Positions 63,055 to 64,000 of a stretch of DNA of 64,000 nucleotides are shown here, one piece after another. Within the stretch, counting starts at the first letter, position 1. The number at the start of each line of letters is the position of its first letter. The translations under genes and the position numbers were made by a program. Below the pieces are notes generated by a model. It had not been told where the DNA came from. It did not search any database and saw nothing but the letters and a program-made list of their open reading frames with translations. Source of the DNA: Labrenzia sp. R4_2 (GTDB lineage: Bacteria; Pseudomonadota; Alphaproteobacteria; Rhizobiales; Stappiaceae). Where the stretch lies: assembly GCF_017743865.1 (NCBI RefSeq), contig NZ_JAGHRJ010000004.1:558001-622000 (forward strand), read 5' to 3'.

Positions 63055-64000
63055 ATGACCAGCCCAGCTCAAGACCCCAACACTTCGGAAAGCTCAGAGC
63101 TGCACATGGAGTATATCGTTTCAGCTGAGCGAGCCCTGGAAACCGAGATGGCTGGGCTGAGCGCATTGCGGGTGGCTCTGAAAGATGGGCTGGCGGCGCC
63201 TTTCCAGAAAGCCTGCAGTCTGATCCAAGGCATTTCCGGGCGTGTCATTGTCTCGGGCATCGGCAAGAGCGGTCATATCGGGACCAAGATCGCGGCAAGC
63301 CTTGCCTCCACAGGGACGCCTGCGTTCTTCGTCCATGCCACAGAGGCAAGTCACGGCGATCTCGGGATGATTACGCAAGACGACGTTGTCCTTGCGTTGT
63401 CCTGGTCCGGTGAAACACAGGAACTTGCCAGCCTTGTGGCCTACACACGGCGCTTCAAGGTGCCTCTCGTAGCCATCACATCACGGCAGGACAGCACGCT
63501 CGGCAAGGCCGCGGACATTATTCTAAAGCTGCCAAGTGTGGCTGAAGCCTGCCCGCACGGGCTGGCACCAACAACATCTGCTCTGGTACAGCTTGCCCTC
63601 GGCGATGCTTTGACGGTAGCGCTTCTCGAGGGGCGCGGGTTTACTGTTCAAGACTATAAGGTCTTTCACCCTGGCGGCCGCCTCGGCGCCAGCCTCAAAA
63701 CAGCAAAAGACATCATGCATCTTGGTGAGTCGCTTCCACTTGTCCCGGCAGCTACACCCATGACCGATGGTATTGTTGTCATGTCACAAAAAGGTTTTGG
63801 CGTCCTCGGTGTCGTAGACGAGTTGAACCAGTTGATGGGCATCATCACCGATGGTGATTTGCGCCGCCATGTGACATCCAACCTTCTGGAAAAAACGGCT
63901 GGTGACATCATGACACGCGGGCCGAAGACTGTGCATCCGGGGACACTTTCCGCCTCAATCCTGGAACTCCTGAACAGTTCCTCAATCACGACTGTTTTTG
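63055..64000 (+). CDS. kdsD: KpsF/GutQ family arabinose-5-phosphate isomerase (partial)
   Basis: Only the first 315 residues are present; the gene runs off the right edge. ATG 63055 has a weak AAGAAAG site upstream. The SIS domain (about 30-200) has VSGIGKSGHIGTKIAASLAS near 67-86 and ALSWSGETQELA. Two CBS repeats begin near 215, with DIMHLGESLPLVP and GIITDGDLRRHV. It converts ribulose 5-phosphate to arabinose 5-phosphate for Kdo synthesis in LPS. A capsule-linked KpsF copy is possible. The length fits a complete protein of about 330 residues. Confidence 0.9.
   Translation, partial: MTSPAQDPNTSESSELHMEYIVSAERALETEMAGLSALRVALKDGLAAPFQKACSLIQGISGRVIVSGIGKSGHIGTKIAASLASTGTPAFFVHATEASHGDLGMITQDDVVLALSWSGETQELASLVAYTRRFKVPLVAITSRQDSTLGKAADIILKLPSVAEACPHGLAPTTSALVQLALGDALTVALLEGRGFTVQDYKVFHPGGRLGASLKTAKDIMHLGESLPLVPAATPMTDGIVVMSQKGFGVLGVVDELNQLMGIITDGDLRRHVTSNLLEKTAGDIMTRGPKTVHPGTLSASILELLNSSSITTVF

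Noticed and set aside
1-64000. CRISPR arrays, insertion sequences, prophage or integrative elements
   Set aside because: I found no regularly spaced repeats, transposase or integrase motifs, and only one tRNA, whose 3' end is not duplicated nearby.

Overview
The window comes from the chromosome of an alphaproteobacterium, most likely a marine member of the Hyphomicrobiales close to Stappiaceae (Roseibium/Labrenzia type). The order-level call is firm. It rests on alphaproteobacterial genes such as TrcR, RcdA, GapR, CpdR, DUF1192, DUF1244, a three-part transhydrogenase and cysteine-free ribosomal proteins L31 and L36. The genus is inference. Base composition looks even, and I see no prophage, insertion sequence or CRISPR array. 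This is mostly core genome with a few accessory modules.

Layout. Positions 1-6250 hold the end of a class II fructose-bisphosphate aldolase, a ThiE-like protein, a Sel1-repeat protein, EF-P, an inositol monophosphatase, a MotA/TolQ plus OmpA-type pair and a GFA zinc protein. Positions 6390-9640 hold trcR, a quinone oxidoreductase, DUF1192, a candidate small RNA and rcdA. Positions 9700-18080 hold rpmE, an ABC exporter, an SDR, propionyl-CoA synthetase, a TauE/SafE permease and an acyl-CoA synthetase. Positions 18100-25010 hold two divergent YdcH-like genes, purEK, a MATE pump, rpsU, a TPR lipoprotein, a flavodoxin-fold reductase and an RluA-type enzyme. Positions 25090-33000 hold the minus-strand pnt operon with a small oxidase-like subunit, an ABC1/UbiB kinase, a DUF3445 oxygenase and oligopeptidase F. 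Positions 33060-44510 hold a sigma-54 activator, a DUF882 peptidase, gapR, DUF1244, two N-formylglutamate amidohydrolases, DUF1036-pyk, rpmJ, tRNA-Val and cpdR. Positions 44520-49100 hold an MmgR-like small RNA, hisN, a lipase, a thermoregulated hsp20 and threonine aldolase. Positions 49147-51863 hold a complete bufferin operon. The rest holds gltBD, DUF459, an MltB transglycosylase, an outer-membrane barrel and the start of kdsD.

The most interesting system is the bufferin operon bufA-bufB-bufC-doxX at 51863-49147. It is a RiPP pathway in which an exported four-cysteine precursor is modified by a DUF692 (MNIO) enzyme with a DUF2063 partner; in studied bacteria it helps with copper. The next best signals are regulatory RNAs: two candidate sRNAs that share a CCTCCCT-AGACTT-terminator layout (8755-8847 plus, 44528-44614 minus), and an RpoH-type promoter with a ROSE-like leader in front of hsp20. 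A perfect 16-bp palindrome overlaps the likely promoter of the pnt operon, and gltB has a structured leader of about 370 nt. Four cell-cycle factors (TrcR, RcdA, GapR, CpdR) fall within 37 kb.
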